This document shows, piece by piece, positions 8,629-17,915 of a stretch of 64,000 nucleotides of DNA. The DNA comes from Capnocytophaga bilenii (GTDB lineage Bacteria > Bacteroidota > Bacteroidia > Flavobacteriales > Flavobacteriaceae), in assembly GCF_017565765.1 (NCBI RefSeq), contig NZ_JAGDYP010000008.1:62001-126000 (forward strand), in the 5' to 3' direction. Every line of letters starts with the position of its first letter. The stretch's first letter is position 1. The translations under genes were made by a program, and so were the position numbers. The notes beneath the pieces were generated by a model. The model was not told the origin of the DNA. It did not search any database and was given only the letters and a program-made list of their open reading frames with translations.

Positions 8629-10104
8629 TTATAACTGATAGGTAGTCCCTTCTTTACCATCTTTTAGCTGAATACCAAGTGCTAAAAGCGCATCGCGTAT
8701 TTTGTCTGAAAGTGCAAAGTCTTTATTAGCTCGTGCCTCCATTCGCATACCGATAAGTAATTGCAACACTCCATCCAGCTTGTCGTTATTACTGCTCACT
8801 TGTTCTTCACTTTGTAAGCCCAATACCTCAAATACAAAAGAGTTTATCAAGCTTTTCAGCGTTTCCAATTCTGCTACTGAAATCTTCTCTTCTCCATTTT
8901 TCACTTGGAAAATCCATTTTACAGCTTCAAAAATATGTGCTATGAGAATTGGTGAGTTAAAATCGTCCAAAAGCGCATCATAACACTTCTGTTTCCATTC
9001 TGTTATAGGTAGTGAAGTAGGTTGTTGTACATCTGTAGTAAGCTCATTTACTATTTTCACTGCCTCCATTAGCCTATTAAATCCTTTCTCAGCAGCAAGC
9101 ATCGCCTCGTTAGATATATCTAATACACTGCGGTAATGTGCCTGCATAAAGCAAAAACGAATAATTGCTGGGGCAAAAGGTTTCTCAAAAAAAGTATTAT
9201 CTCCAGTAACCAATTGCATCGGTAGTATATAGTTCCCTGTTGATTTACTCATACGTTGTCCATTCATCGTCAGCATATTAGCGTGCATCCAATAGCGTAC
9301 GGGGCTTTCTCCGTGTCCTGCCTTCCCTTGTGCTATTTCACACTCGTGGTGCGGAAACTTCAAGTCCATTCCCCCTCCGTGAATATCAAATTGGTTGCCA
9401 AGATATTTAGTGCTCATCACCGTACATTCAAGGTGCCAACCTGGGAAACCATCGCCCCAAGGTGATGCCCAGCGCATAATATGAGCAGGCGATGCCTTTT
9501 TCCAAAGTGCAAAATCCTGTGGGTTGCGCTTCTCACCTTGCCCGTCCAAATCACGAGTATTAGCAAAAAGCTCTTCTATGTTCCTACGCGAAAGCTCTCC
9601 GTAGTTCAGCCCGCGTTTGTTGTATTCCAATACATCAAAATACACCGACCCGTTACTTTCATACGCAAAACCATCTTTCAAAAGTTTCTCTGTAAGCTGT
9701 ATTTGTTCCAAAATATGCCCCGTAGCCGTAGGCTCAATGGTAGGCGGCAAAAGGTTAAACACTTCCAACACTTTATGAAAATCAACCGTATATTTTTGTA
9801 CAATCTCCATAGGCTCAAGTTTTTCAAGCCTTGATTGCTTTACAAAGCGATCGTTATTCACATCTCCATCATCGGTAAGGTGTCCCGCATCGGTAATGTT
9901 CCTAACGTAACGCACTTTATATCCCAAAAATTTAAGCGTTCTATAAATAAAATCAAACGACATAAAGGTACGCACATTCCCTAAATGAACATTGCTATAC
10001 ACTGTAGGCCCACAAACATACATTCCCACATTATGCTCGTGCAGAGGTACAAACACCTCTTTCTCACCCGTCAATGAATTAAATATTTTTAATTGATATT
10101 CCAT
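8629..10104 (-). CDS. cysS: Cysteinyl-tRNA synthetase
   Basis: Class I aminoacyl-tRNA synthetase of 491 residues that charges tRNA-Cys. The HIGH-like motif appears as VHLGNVRTF near residue 40 next to the zinc ligand in VCGPTVY. The other zinc-site residues lie in WHLECTVMS and [10 protein letters not shown], and the KMSKS loop is QRMSKSTGN near residue 275. The C-terminal helical domain ends with [20 protein letters not shown], typical of the family. It lies 47 bp after the GT2 gene in the same direction and may be co-transcribed with it; I see no clear -7 box between them. Confidence 0.97.
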   Translation of the reverse strand: MEYQLKIFNSLTGEKEVFVPLHEHNVGMYVCGPTVYSNVHLGNVRTFMSFDFIYRTLKFLGYKVRYVRNITDAGHLTDDGDVNNDRFVKQSRLEKLEPMEIVQKYTVDFHKVLEVFNLLPPTIEPTATGHILEQIQLTEKLLKDGFAYESNGSVYFDVLEYNKRGLNYGELSRRNIEELFANTRDLDGQGEKRNPQDFALWKKASPAHIMRWASPWGDGFPGWHLECTVMSTKYLGNQFDIHGGGMDLKFPHHECEIAQGKAGHGESPVRYWMHANMLTMNGQRMSKSTGNYILPMQLVTGDNTFFEKPFAPAIIRFCFMQAHYRSVLDISNEAMLAAEKGFNRLMEAVKIVNELTTDVQQPTSLPITEWKQKCYDALLDDFNSPILIAHIFEAVKWIFQVKNGEEKISVAELETLKSLINSFVFEVLGLQSEEQVSSNNDKLDGVLQLLIGMRMEARANKDFALSDKIRDALLALGIQLKDGKEGTTYQL

Positions 10105-10151
10105 CGCTTATATTATATATTTTTGTTAGTAATTTCTTATTTTGCTATTTT

Positions 10152-11105
10152 TTATTTGTCCTCAAGTAATACTTCTCTTATTTTATAACGCTCCTCATTG
10201 TTTTTTGTCCTAAGAATCATCTCACCCAAAAAGCCTGCTATAAAAAACTGCGTTCCTATAACCATTGTTACTAAAGCAATATAAAATTCAGGACGATTGG
10301 CAATCAGTCGCCCATTGGTGTTAATAAAAAGTTTATCCATTCCCAAATAAGCAGCAAACAAAAAGCCTATAAAAAACATCAGTACGCCAAGTGCCCCAAA
10401 AAAATGCATCGGTCGCTTGCCAAAATGCGATAAAAAGCTAATTGTAATAAGGTCTAAAAAACCATTGATAAAACGGCTCATCCCAAATTTAGTAACTCCG
10501 TATTTGCGTGCTTGGTGTTGTACCACCTTTTCAGTAATACGCCCAAAACCTACATTTTTTGCCAATACAGGTATATAACGATGCATCTCACCCGATACAT
10601 CTATATTTTTCACCACCTCATTCTTATAAGCCTTTAGTCCACAATTAAAATCGTGAAGCTGAAGCCCCGATGTTTTCCTCGCTGCCCAATTAAATAGTTT
10701 TGAGGGTAAATTTTTAGCCAATACCGAATCGTAACGTTTCTTCTTCCAGCCCGATACCAAATCATATCCCTCTTCAGTAATCATTTTATACAAAGAAGGT
10801 ATCTCATCAGGACTATCCTGCAAATCAGCATCCATAGTAATAACTACCTCGCCTTTTGCTTGCTTAAACCCCGCATTAAGTGCTTGCGATTTGCCATAGT
10901 TGCGCAAAAAACGAATCCCCTGCACCCTTTTATCTGCTGCCGATAAGCCTTTTATTACCTGCCACGAACCGTCACTACTACCATCATCTACAAAAAGAAT
11001 TTCATAGGTATAACTATGCGCTGTAAGCACTTTAGTAAGCCACTGATACAATTCAGGCAATGATTCTTGCTCATTAAGGAGCGGTATAACTACTGATATA
11101 TCCAC
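10152..11105 (-). CDS. GT2 glycosyltransferase with two C-terminal TM helices (DPM1/GtrB-like)
   Basis: A family 2 glycosyltransferase of 317 residues with an N-terminal GT-A fold (VVIPLLNEQESLPELY, FVDDGSSDGSW, ITMDADLQDSPDEIP carrying the DxD metal site) and two hydrophobic segments in the last 90 residues. This layout is that of polyprenol-phosphate sugar transferases and ArnC/GtrB relatives; the sugar is unknown. I start it at GTG 11105. The longer frame to 11126 begins with a TTG that lies inside the -7 box TATATTTG, so it cannot be transcribed from that promoter. The chosen start gives MDISVVIP, the usual beginning of the family. Confidence 0.88.
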   Translation of the reverse strand: MDISVVIPLLNEQESLPELYQWLTKVLTAHSYTYEILFVDDGSSDGSWQVIKGLSAADKRVQGIRFLRNYGKSQALNAGFKQAKGEVVITMDADLQDSPDEIPSLYKMITEEGYDLVSGWKKKRYDSVLAKNLPSKLFNWAARKTSGLQLHDFNCGLKAYKNEVVKNIDVSGEMHRYIPVLAKNVGFGRITEKVVQHQARKYGVTKFGMSRFINGFLDLITISFLSHFGKRPMHFFGALGVLMFFIGFLFAAYLGMDKLFINTNGRLIANRPEFYIALVTMVIGTQFFIAGFLGEMILRTKNNEERYKIREVLLEDK

Positions 11106-11123
11106 AATTTTTCGTTTAAGGCG

Positions 11124-11131
11124 CAAATATA
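11124..11131 (-). promoter_or_regulatory. -7 box for the GT2 gene; decides its start
   Basis: TATATTTGCGCC on the minus strand. The last bases of this box overlap the TTG that would otherwise be the start of the longest open frame, so the real start must lie downstream (GTG at 11105). Confidence 0.65.
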
Positions 11132-11173
11132 AAAAATATTTGCTAAATAAAACTCCTTTTTTATCACCAATAT

Positions 11174-12157
11174 TTAAAAAATATTAACCTCAAATTCTAA
11201 TAAAATACCAAACTGTTGTTGCACTTGTTCTCTAACGTAATGCGCCACAGCCAATACCTCCTTGCCTGTAGCCTTACCGTAATTTACAAGCACTAAGGCT
11301 TGTTCAGTATGTACCCCCGCATCACCTTTGCGATATCCTTTCAGTCCGCAAGTATCTATAAGCCAGCCTGCGGGTACTTTCACTTGTTGTTCATCAATAG
11401 GATAATGAGGTATAGCAGAATATTTTTGCTGAAGTGCCACAAACGCCTCTTTGCTAATAATCGGATTTTTAAAAAAACTACCACTATTGCCTATCTGCGC
11501 AGGATTAGGCAATTTGCGCTCGCGTATAGCTATCACTGCTTTTGCAACATCAGAAGGCGTTGGTTGGGTAATTCCCTCTTGCTGAAGTTGTTGCTCTATA
11601 GCCCCATAAGTTGTGTGTAACCTATGATTTTTTTTCGTAAGTTTAAAGGTAACCGCTGTAATGATGTAATTCCCCTTTTCTTTCCCTTTAAACACCGATT
11701 CCCGATAACCAAAAGCACATTCTTCATTAGTGAAAACTCGTTTCTGCAAAGTGTGAATATTAATAGCCTCACAACTTTCCATCACATCTTTAATTTCCAC
11801 CCCATAAGCCCCTATATTCTGTACAGGAGTAGTCCCCACATTGCCATAAATAAGTGCCAAGTTTTCAAGCCCTCCATAGCCCTGTTGCAAAGTGTATAAC
11901 ACAAACTGGTGCCAATTTTCACCAGCTTGTGCTTTCAGCCAAATGTGCGTGTCGGTTTCTTTTACTTTTTCAATACCTTTTAGTAATATATGAAAAACAG
12001 GTGCTTTAATATCCTGAGTAAGCAACATATTGCTCCCGCCACCCAAAACAAACGGATTTTTATATTGTTGTAGCGCAGCCAAAAGTGTTGCTTCAGAATC
12101 TATAGAAAGAAGAATATCCGCCTCAGCTGCTATATTAAAAGTATTCGGAATAAGCAT
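11174..12157 (-). CDS. murB: UDP-N-acetylenolpyruvoylglucosamine reductase MurB
   Basis: MurB (327 residues) reduces the enolpyruvyl ether of UDP-GlcNAc to give UDP-N-acetylmuramate, using FAD and NADPH. The FAD-binding GGGSNMLL lies near residue 40, PVQNIGAYGVEIKDV near residue 112, YRESVFKG near residue 150, and the catalytic serine motif GNSGSFFKNP near residue 225. The sequence fits the MurB type found in E. coli and Bacteroidota. It begins 27 bp after the TlpA-like gene on the same strand, so the two are probably one transcript. The downstream GT2 gene has its own promoter. Confidence 0.95.
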   Translation of the reverse strand: MLIPNTFNIAAEADILLSIDSEATLLAALQQYKNPFVLGGGSNMLLTQDIKAPVFHILLKGIEKVKETDTHIWLKAQAGENWHQFVLYTLQQGYGGLENLALIYGNVGTTPVQNIGAYGVEIKDVMESCEAINIHTLQKRVFTNEECAFGYRESVFKGKEKGNYIITAVTFKLTKKNHRLHTTYGAIEQQLQQEGITQPTPSDVAKAVIAIRERKLPNPAQIGNSGSFFKNPIISKEAFVALQQKYSAIPHYPIDEQQVKVPAGWLIDTCGLKGYRKGDAGVHTEQALVLVNYGKATGKEVLAVAHYVREQVQQQFGILLEFEVNIF

Positions 12158-12184
12158 TACAAATATGATTGATAAGGCAATATA

Positions 12185-13333
12185 TTAAAGTCCCAAAGTG
12201 CTCATTAGTTGTGCCATTTTTTCAGTATCACTCGGCATTGGAGCATTGATAGATACAATTTTCCCGTCTTTATCTACAGCCATAAAGCGTGGTATATTCC
12301 TCAAGTCATACAAATTATTAAATAATTTTTTCACTTCAGGACTCGCATATAAGTGAACCCCACTCAGCTTTTTCTCTTTCACCATCGCCTTCCACGCCTC
12401 TTTATCTCGGTCTACCGAAATACTTACAAAAGTGATTGGCTTCCCTTTATACGCTTGTTGCAACTCCTCTAAGGCAGGCAATTGTTTTCTACAATCAGGA
12501 CAATAAGTAGCCCATATATCTATAAAAATAGCTTTCCCTTCTAAGTTCAGCTGTTTATAGCTTACAGGTTTATCATTTATATCTACAACCCCTTCAAAAG
12601 GAGGAAAAGGCTGTCCCGCCTTTAGTCTATTTAGCTCACTAATAACATAGTCCAACATATCTTTTTGTTGAAGTTCAGCATCTTTTGTATTTTCTTTCAA
12701 TAAAGCTATCAACGCCTCATTAGTTTCTTCCGATGAAATAGGCGAAATACCCTCCAATAGATCAAAAGCAAGGTTTTTTTTGATATTTTCTGACTTCAAA
12801 GTATTGAAATCAGCCAAAATTTTACCCCAAGGGTCATTAAACTCATATTTTCTTAAGTAAGTCCTAATCTTTTCTTTAAAAAGATTTGATACCAAGTCCT
12901 TATATGACGGATAAGCATCAAAATCCGCTGCGTTATCAGTATCTACTTTGCTGAGTTCTTCCTCTATTTTTTTGAATATAGGTGCATCTTCTTCAGCATA
13001 ATCTAGGTGCTTTAAATAATATTCCGATTTAAAGTACAGCAAATAATAAGCATTATTTTTCTTTTCATTAGCTACAAAGTCTGCTGGTAAGTTTTTAGTG
13101 TTTGCCAGCAAGCTATCGTATTTTTTTTCAAAATCTCCTATAGTTTTTGCAAACTCAGCAGGTTCCATTTCCAAAAGAGGAGTAACTGATAAAGAGCTTA
13201 AATCACCTTTCTCTTGATAAGAAGGTACATTCATACTCGTTCTTGCTTGCTGATATGCTTTAATAGCCTCCTCAGGGTTATTACAAGCTACAACCCCCAA
13301 TAAAACAAGTGAAATGACAAATATTTTCTTCAT
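12185..13333 (-). CDS. TlpA-family thioredoxin-like lipoprotein
   Basis: A 382-residue lipoprotein: KKIFVISLVLLGVVACNN gives a signal peptide and lipobox (LGVVAC). The first 240 residues are helix-rich and unassigned. The C-terminal 140 residues are a thioredoxin fold with the active site IWATYCPDCRKQLP and the cis-proline region NIPRFMAVD. The family carries out disulfide exchange in the periplasm or at the cell surface. I chose the ATG at 13333 because it opens the signal peptide and lies just after the -7 box at 13359-13366; the longer frame starts upstream of that box. Its substrate is unknown. It is followed closely by murB. Confidence 0.88.
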   Translation of the reverse strand: MKKIFVISLVLLGVVACNNPEEAIKAYQQARTSMNVPSYQEKGDLSSLSVTPLLEMEPAEFAKTIGDFEKKYDSLLANTKNLPADFVANEKKNNAYYLLYFKSEYYLKHLDYAEEDAPIFKKIEEELSKVDTDNAADFDAYPSYKDLVSNLFKEKIRTYLRKYEFNDPWGKILADFNTLKSENIKKNLAFDLLEGISPISSEETNEALIALLKENTKDAELQQKDMLDYVISELNRLKAGQPFPPFEGVVDINDKPVSYKQLNLEGKAIFIDIWATYCPDCRKQLPALEELQQAYKGKPITFVSISVDRDKEAWKAMVKEKKLSGVHLYASPEVKKLFNNLYDLRNIPRFMAVDKDGKIVSINAPMPSDTEKMAQLMSTLGL

Positions 13334-13358
13334 AGTAAAAAAGATTATTAAATAATGA

Positions 13359-13366
13359 CAAAGGTA
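13359..13366 (-). promoter_or_regulatory. -7 box for the TlpA-like gene
   Basis: TTGTACCTTTGTC on the minus strand, 26 bp before the chosen start; a TTGGTTG stretch stands about 20 bp further upstream as a possible -33 element. Confidence 0.6.
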
Positions 13367-13447
13367 CAACTTTTTTTTATTTGTACAACCAATTTTCACA
13401 AATTTGTTACCAACGCCAATTCAACCCATAAGTTTTATTTTTTATAA

Positions 13448-14671
13448 TTACCATTCATCATCTTCAGATATATAAAAACTACCATTGCAAAACCATTCGT
13501 TACGTTCTCCTACTTTTAGGTGAGCATTTATATCTGTTTTTTCTTGATTCACTTCTACAATAAGTTCTCCTGCCTTATCTTCTTGCCCCTTAAATGCTTT
13601 CTCAAAAACATCCATTGCTTCTTTTACATTGAACTTGATAGAAGCTTTATAAATAATGCCTTTTTCATCATAAAATTTAATATATACAACAAAGGGTACT
13701 GACCTTTGAGCAATGGTTGTGTATCGAAATTTTTCAGGGATACTATATTTTTCTATTTGATTTTCACCCCATATTCTTTCACCAAATAATTCTTCTATTT
13801 CACGATTAAGACCTTGGTAATAATAAGAGTGAATGAATTTTGTTCTGTCTTTGGTAATAAGAGTCATTTTCCAAGGATAACGTTTTCTAAAGGTATCCCA
13901 TATTCCATAAGGAATCTTAAGAATATCATCTTCTTTAACAGAACTTTCAGTAACAGGTGTACCGCATTCATTGTGTTTCATCAATATTTTCTTCTTAGGC
14001 ATACCTAATTTTATAGCATAATCTCTATTTTCTATAGTATGCTCATCCAAGACAACATCTCCTGTTCTTTTATAATATTGACTTGCTTCTTCTTTAGTTA
14101 CAAAATGAATATCTTTTGTCTTTTTTGCTTGGTAACGCCCTACTTCTACAACCCTACCATAGTTGTGTAACCAAACAAAAACTACTCCTCCTGGAGCTAA
14201 ACCTACAGATATATTATACTCTTCTATTTTTGGAGCAGTATCATTCTCATTAAGAGAAAGAGTATACACCTTATCTTTTAAAAGTTCTGCTATCTTAACG
14301 CTGTCTAAAGGTTGATCTTCTAAGAGATATTCACATTTTTCTACATACGAAAGCCAAGAAACATCCAAGTGAGTAGGGATATCTTTAGCTTCACCTTCTT
14401 CGGCATTTTTAAAAAGACCTGGTGTTCCATTACTTATTGAAAAAAGGGGAAAAGGACAATCGTTTTCAAATATAAAATTTGAACTTGTTCCAAATTTACT
14501 AGCTCCATCTTTTCCATATACTACCCCGCGATAAGTTCTTATAGGGTAGCCCGCTACAGGTTTCACATAAGCGACCCAATGATATTCTTTATTCATATTT
14601 TCTTTTTCCTTTACTTTACAAAAAGTTAATGATAAAAGTAAAACTAATATGGTTATAATTAGATTTTTCAT
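13448..14671 (-). CDS. DUF2931-like lipoprotein, paralogue A1
   Basis: A 407-residue lipoprotein (signal ITILVLLLSLTFC, then a lysine-rich linker). After it come WVAYVKPVAGYP, RGVVYGKDGASKFG and FVWLHNYGRVVEVGRYQAKK. The layout agrees with what I recall of the DUF2931 family, which has no known function. It is a near copy of the gene at 19247-20470: same length and most residues identical, with differences concentrated around residues 235-300. It is the last gene of a C-B-A set on the minus strand. An immunity or surface role is guessed only from the paralogue array. Confidence 0.75.
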   Translation of the reverse strand: MKNLIITILVLLLSLTFCKVKEKENMNKEYHWVAYVKPVAGYPIRTYRGVVYGKDGASKFGTSSNFIFENDCPFPLFSISNGTPGLFKNAEEGEAKDIPTHLDVSWLSYVEKCEYLLEDQPLDSVKIAELLKDKVYTLSLNENDTAPKIEEYNISVGLAPGGVVFVWLHNYGRVVEVGRYQAKKTKDIHFVTKEEASQYYKRTGDVVLDEHTIENRDYAIKLGMPKKKILMKHNECGTPVTESSVKEDDILKIPYGIWDTFRKRYPWKMTLITKDRTKFIHSYYYQGLNREIEELFGERIWGENQIEKYSIPEKFRYTTIAQRSVPFVVYIKFYDEKGIIYKASIKFNVKEAMDVFEKAFKGQEDKAGELIVEVNQEKTDINAHLKVGERNEWFCNGSFYISEDDEW

Positions 14672-14781
14672 AAAAACAGATTAATAACATGTTCAACTCT
14701 CTACTAATATTTTCCTATAATTTTGTGGTTTAAAGGTACTATTTTTAAGACAATCATAAAAAGTTATAAAGCATCAAGTTG

Positions 14782-15366
14782 TTAATGAACTATTGACATT
14801 ATATTTGAATAATTTATTAAACACTCATAACAAACATACGATTTCGTATCTAGAATCTGAATTAAGCGATATGAATTTGAAAGCCCATTCCAGCCCATAG
14901 GTTGATTTACAAATAATATGAGATTATCTTTTTGATAAACTTCAGCATTTTCACCATAATCTATAGCTATTTTATCAAAGTCTACAGGTAAGCTATCTAT
15001 GAGAATTCTACTAATTTTTATAGTGTTATCATTAATTGTATAGTGTCTCTCATTTGATTTATAATCTAATGCTCTTAATCCTTGTATGAATTTTATCTTA
15101 TTATTTCCAATAATAAATGTTTCAGAATAAGGATTTTTCTTATCTGTTGCCCAAGGAATAATACTGTCTACTGCTATTTTTTTGAATTGATTGAGATATT
15201 TATCTATAGCATCATTCCCTACTAATGATGTTATAGAAACTGTATCTATTATAGATGTTTTATGGATAGAATGGTCATTATTATTTTGTGGTCTCTTATT
15301 CGTATAATTACAAGAAAAGAACACAAAAAGAAGAAAACTTATCAGAATTATTTTTTTTCGTACCAT
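14782..15366 (-). CDS. Unrecognised lipoprotein (B)
   Basis: A 194-residue protein beginning with KKIILISFLLFVFFSCNY, a lipoprotein signal with Cys at about residue 19. The mature part is polar with no motif I recognise (EIIGN-type beta-rich stretches, and FVNQPMGWNGLSNSYRLIQ near the C-terminus). It sits between C1 (19 bp upstream) and A1, in the slot held by the C' gene in the other copy of the operon, but it does not look like C'. So the middle gene of the duplicated operon has been exchanged or has diverged beyond recognition. Confidence 0.7.
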   Translation of the reverse strand: MVRKKIILISFLLFVFFSCNYTNKRPQNNNDHSIHKTSIIDTVSITSLVGNDAIDKYLNQFKKIAVDSIIPWATDKKNPYSETFIIGNNKIKFIQGLRALDYKSNERHYTINDNTIKISRILIDSLPVDFDKIAIDYGENAEVYQKDNLILFVNQPMGWNGLSNSYRLIQILDTKSYVCYECLINYSNIMSIVH

Positions 15367-15385
15367 CTTATTATAGTCTATAAAA

Positions 15386-15952
15386 TTAAAACTTATGTAA
15401 TTTCAATTCAGAAAAAGGTATTTCCTCTATCTTTGAAAGAGATAGTTTATTATTCTTATATTCAAGATAGATATAATAGTGATAGTTCCCCACAGGTGAA
15501 TGAGAGAAATTTGTTAGATCTAACTTTAAAAGCGTTTTGTCTTTACGTTTTTGATACTTAATTTGCATAGGAACACAATGATAAATAGTCCTTATGTGTG
15601 TAGTATCTAAAATGACAAAATGGTTATTAAATTGAATTTTTGCTCTCTTTCTACCTAACTTTAAAAGCTCTTCTTTAAGATTTGCATCAAGGAGAGCAAA
15701 GGGAGAAGATTTCTCATTGAAATAGTCATTATCTTCTGCCATAAAAAGTTTTATTTTATCTTTAAAGAAAGTTTCTTCAAGCACATAATACCTATTACAC
15801 AACTTTGTACTATCTTCTCTACAGTCAAAATTACCATTTTTAGAAAGAATTTCTATAAAATAATAATTATCATCCACTCTTCTAATACTATTTTGTGCAC
15901 AGCAAGAGAATGCTATGAGCAGGGAAATAGTTAAAAACAGGTTATTTTTCAT
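15386..15952 (-). CDS. Unrecognised secreted protein, paralogue C1
   Basis: A 188-residue protein with the signal NLFLTISLLIAFSCCAQNS; cleavage is probably after CAQ (signal peptidase I), with a possible lipobox at FSCC. It is almost identical to C2 at 21017-21583; the main differences are in two patches near residues 120 and 140-150 (NFSHSPVGNYHYYIYLEY here). The shorter start at 15952 makes both copies 188 residues. It is related to C' at 20467. No family is recognised. It is the first gene of the C-B-A set, with the D tandem upstream. Confidence 0.72.
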   Translation of the reverse strand: MKNNLFLTISLLIAFSCCAQNSIRRVDDNYYFIEILSKNGNFDCREDSTKLCNRYYVLEETFFKDKIKLFMAEDNDYFNEKSSPFALLDANLKEELLKLGRKRAKIQFNNHFVILDTTHIRTIYHCVPMQIKYQKRKDKTLLKLDLTNFSHSPVGNYHYYIYLEYKNNKLSLSKIEEIPFSELKLHKF

Positions 15953-16064
15953 ATCCAATAAAGTATTTTTGTTTTAGATGCAAAGATAATAAAAAGCAGT
16001 AAAGAACCTAATGAGAAACAAAAAATATTTTGCATATCGCTTTGTATATTAGGTATAACCAATT

Positions 16065-16781
16065 CTATAATATAGGAAGAAGTCCTTCTTTTTTACGCCT
16101 TATATTATCCATTTTGTCGCTTTCTTCACGTAGATTATCTATGTGCTGATAAGTGAATTTATCCAATGAAAAATTCTTGTATTTATAAGTCTTTTCATAT
16201 TGATGATGTCCCCACGATTCTATATGAATGCTGTCTATACAATATTGAGAATTTACATAGATTTTTGAACCAAAATAATTATTACCAGACATATCTACAT
16301 TTATTATAAATCCATTTTCATAAGTTGATAATGAATGAACACTATGATAACCAACAGAATATAAAACTTGTTTATAGATTTTATACTTAGCTTCATCATT
16401 GTCTTTTTTCGCCAAAAGTAACCATTCATACTCTCTGTTAGGAAGGCAATTTGTCGCTCCAAGTGTAGAATAATAAGGTCTTAATATAGCGATGCTATCA
16501 TTATTGGGAGTTTTTATAGCTTCATCAATTTCATAAAAAGTAGAGATATAAAGATTAAATCTTTTTTGGTAATTAGAATACCTGTGAAAATCTTCCTTAC
16601 AATCATAATCTTTTGGAGTTATAATCGTATCGTATTTATCGTTTGATTTAACTTTTTGAGTTGCAAGAATAAGGTTCTTGTGAGTGTTGTTATCTAATTT
16701 TATTGAATTCTTTTTGCTTATAAAAATAATAGCCAAAACTATAAAAGCAATACTTACTAATATATAAAAAATCTTTTTCAT
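16065..16781 (-). CDS. Unrecognised membrane-anchored protein, paralogue D1
   Basis: A 238-residue protein with one N-terminal hydrophobic anchor (FYILVSIAFIVLAIIFI) and a polar remainder. The last 75 residues (IDSIHIESWGHHQYEKTYKY onward, ending RRKKEGLLPIL) are almost identical to D2, while the first 150 match only loosely apart from DYDCKEDFHRYSNYQKRF-like and NDSIA.L.P motifs. It arose with D2 by tandem duplication. No family is recognised; the conserved C-terminal part may be the working or partner-binding part. Confidence 0.68.
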   Translation of the reverse strand: MKKIFYILVSIAFIVLAIIFISKKNSIKLDNNTHKNLILATQKVKSNDKYDTIITPKDYDCKEDFHRYSNYQKRFNLYISTFYEIDEAIKTPNNDSIAILRPYYSTLGATNCLPNREYEWLLLAKKDNDEAKYKIYKQVLYSVGYHSVHSLSTYENGFIINVDMSGNNYFGSKIYVNSQYCIDSIHIESWGHHQYEKTYKYKNFSLDKFTYQHIDNLREESDKMDNIRRKKEGLLPIL

Positions 16782-16996
16782 AAATTTATAGTTAAACGAA
16801 AATAGATTTCGAATAAATAGGCTTGTTTTTTAGGAGGCGTTTGCAAAACGCCCCTACATAACGCACTTCAAAAATTATTGATAATCAGAGTAGTCAACTT
16901 TGGCAAAGTGTGAAACTTTGCCAAAGTGTATACACCACGCACTGTAAAAGCAATTGATTATCGGGGTGTGGCGATGTGGATTTAGTATAACCAATT

Positions 16997-17677
16997 CTAT
17001 AATATAGGGGAAAGTCCTTCTTTTTTACGCCTTATATTATCCATTTTGTCGTTTTTTTTACGTAGATTATTAATGTGATGATAGGTGAATTTATCCAATG
17101 AAAAATTCTTGTATTTATAAGTTTTTTCATATTGATGATGTCCCCACGATTCAATATGAATACTGTCTATACAATATTGAGAATTTACATAAGTATCCGA
17201 CCGAAAACCACTAACGCCAGACATATAAACTTCTATTACAAATCCCTCTTTATATTTAGATATTTTTTGATATATATCAGGATATAAGACATCATTGTAG
17301 ATTTTTGTTTTATTTTGGTTTTTTATGTTCTTACGCTGTATAATAAGTAATTTTTTGTGGATTTTCTCAGGGTAACAATCTCCCCAACCTTCAATATAAA
17401 AAGGGGTTAATGTGGCTAAACTATCATTGTTAAATAATACATTCTCATCTCCTATAATGTAAAATTTAGAAATATGATAATTATAACGCTTTTCATATTG
17501 CTTTACATCATAGTTGCAATTATATTTAAAAATATCCTTAGGAGCAAAAATAGTATCTATATTTTCGATTTTTGCTCTTTTGTTTAATTCCTTATCAAAT
17601 TTGATAGGATAAATGCCCTTAAAAAAAGCAGATATCATAAAGAAATAAAAAACAAATTTAATTAGAAGATTTATCAT
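16997..17677 (-). CDS. Unrecognised membrane-anchored protein, paralogue D2
   Basis: A 226-residue tandem copy of D1 with an N-terminal hydrophobic segment (LLIKFVFYFFMISAFF) and a C-terminal 55-residue block nearly identical to D1 (NSQYCIDSIHIESWGHHQ...). The N-terminal two thirds have diverged strongly although the DNA flanks are nearly identical. This fits faster change, or recombination, in the first part. No family is recognised. Confidence 0.68.
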   Translation of the reverse strand: MINLLIKFVFYFFMISAFFKGIYPIKFDKELNKRAKIENIDTIFAPKDIFKYNCNYDVKQYEKRYNYHISKFYIIGDENVLFNNDSLATLTPFYIEGWGDCYPEKIHKKLLIIQRKNIKNQNKTKIYNDVLYPDIYQKISKYKEGFVIEVYMSGVSGFRSDTYVNSQYCIDSIHIESWGHHQYEKTYKYKNFSLDKFTYHHINNLRKKNDKMDNIRRKKEGLSPIL

Positions 17678-17915
17678 CTTTATAAGGTTTTTAGAGTTAT
17701 ACTTCTTGATTTGTAGTTAAACGAAAATAGATTTCGAATAAATAGGCTTGTTTTTAGGGGGGCGTTTGCAAAACGCCCATACACAACGCACTTTAAAAAC
17801 GATTGATTATCAGAGTGTAGCAATATGAATTTAGTATAACCAATTCTATAATATAAGTATTACCACTGGGGTCTTCTATCTCAGTAATAATACTCCTGAT
17901 ATTGTTAGAAATTTG

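Larger units (their letters stand above)
16049..17855. repeat. Tandem duplication of about 0.9 kb (D1/D2 unit)
   Basis: The 22-bp sequence GTATAACCAATTCTATAATA(TA) occurs at 16053, 16985 and 17834, marking two tandem units of 932 and 849 bp. Each unit carries a D gene and an intergenic part containing the same GGGCGTTTTGCAAACGCC-type hairpin (16836-16853 and 17760-17780). The first intergenic copy also has a 13-bp perfect inverted repeat (ACTTTGGCAAAGT, 16897-16909 with 16914-16926) that the second copy lacks. Confidence 0.85.
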
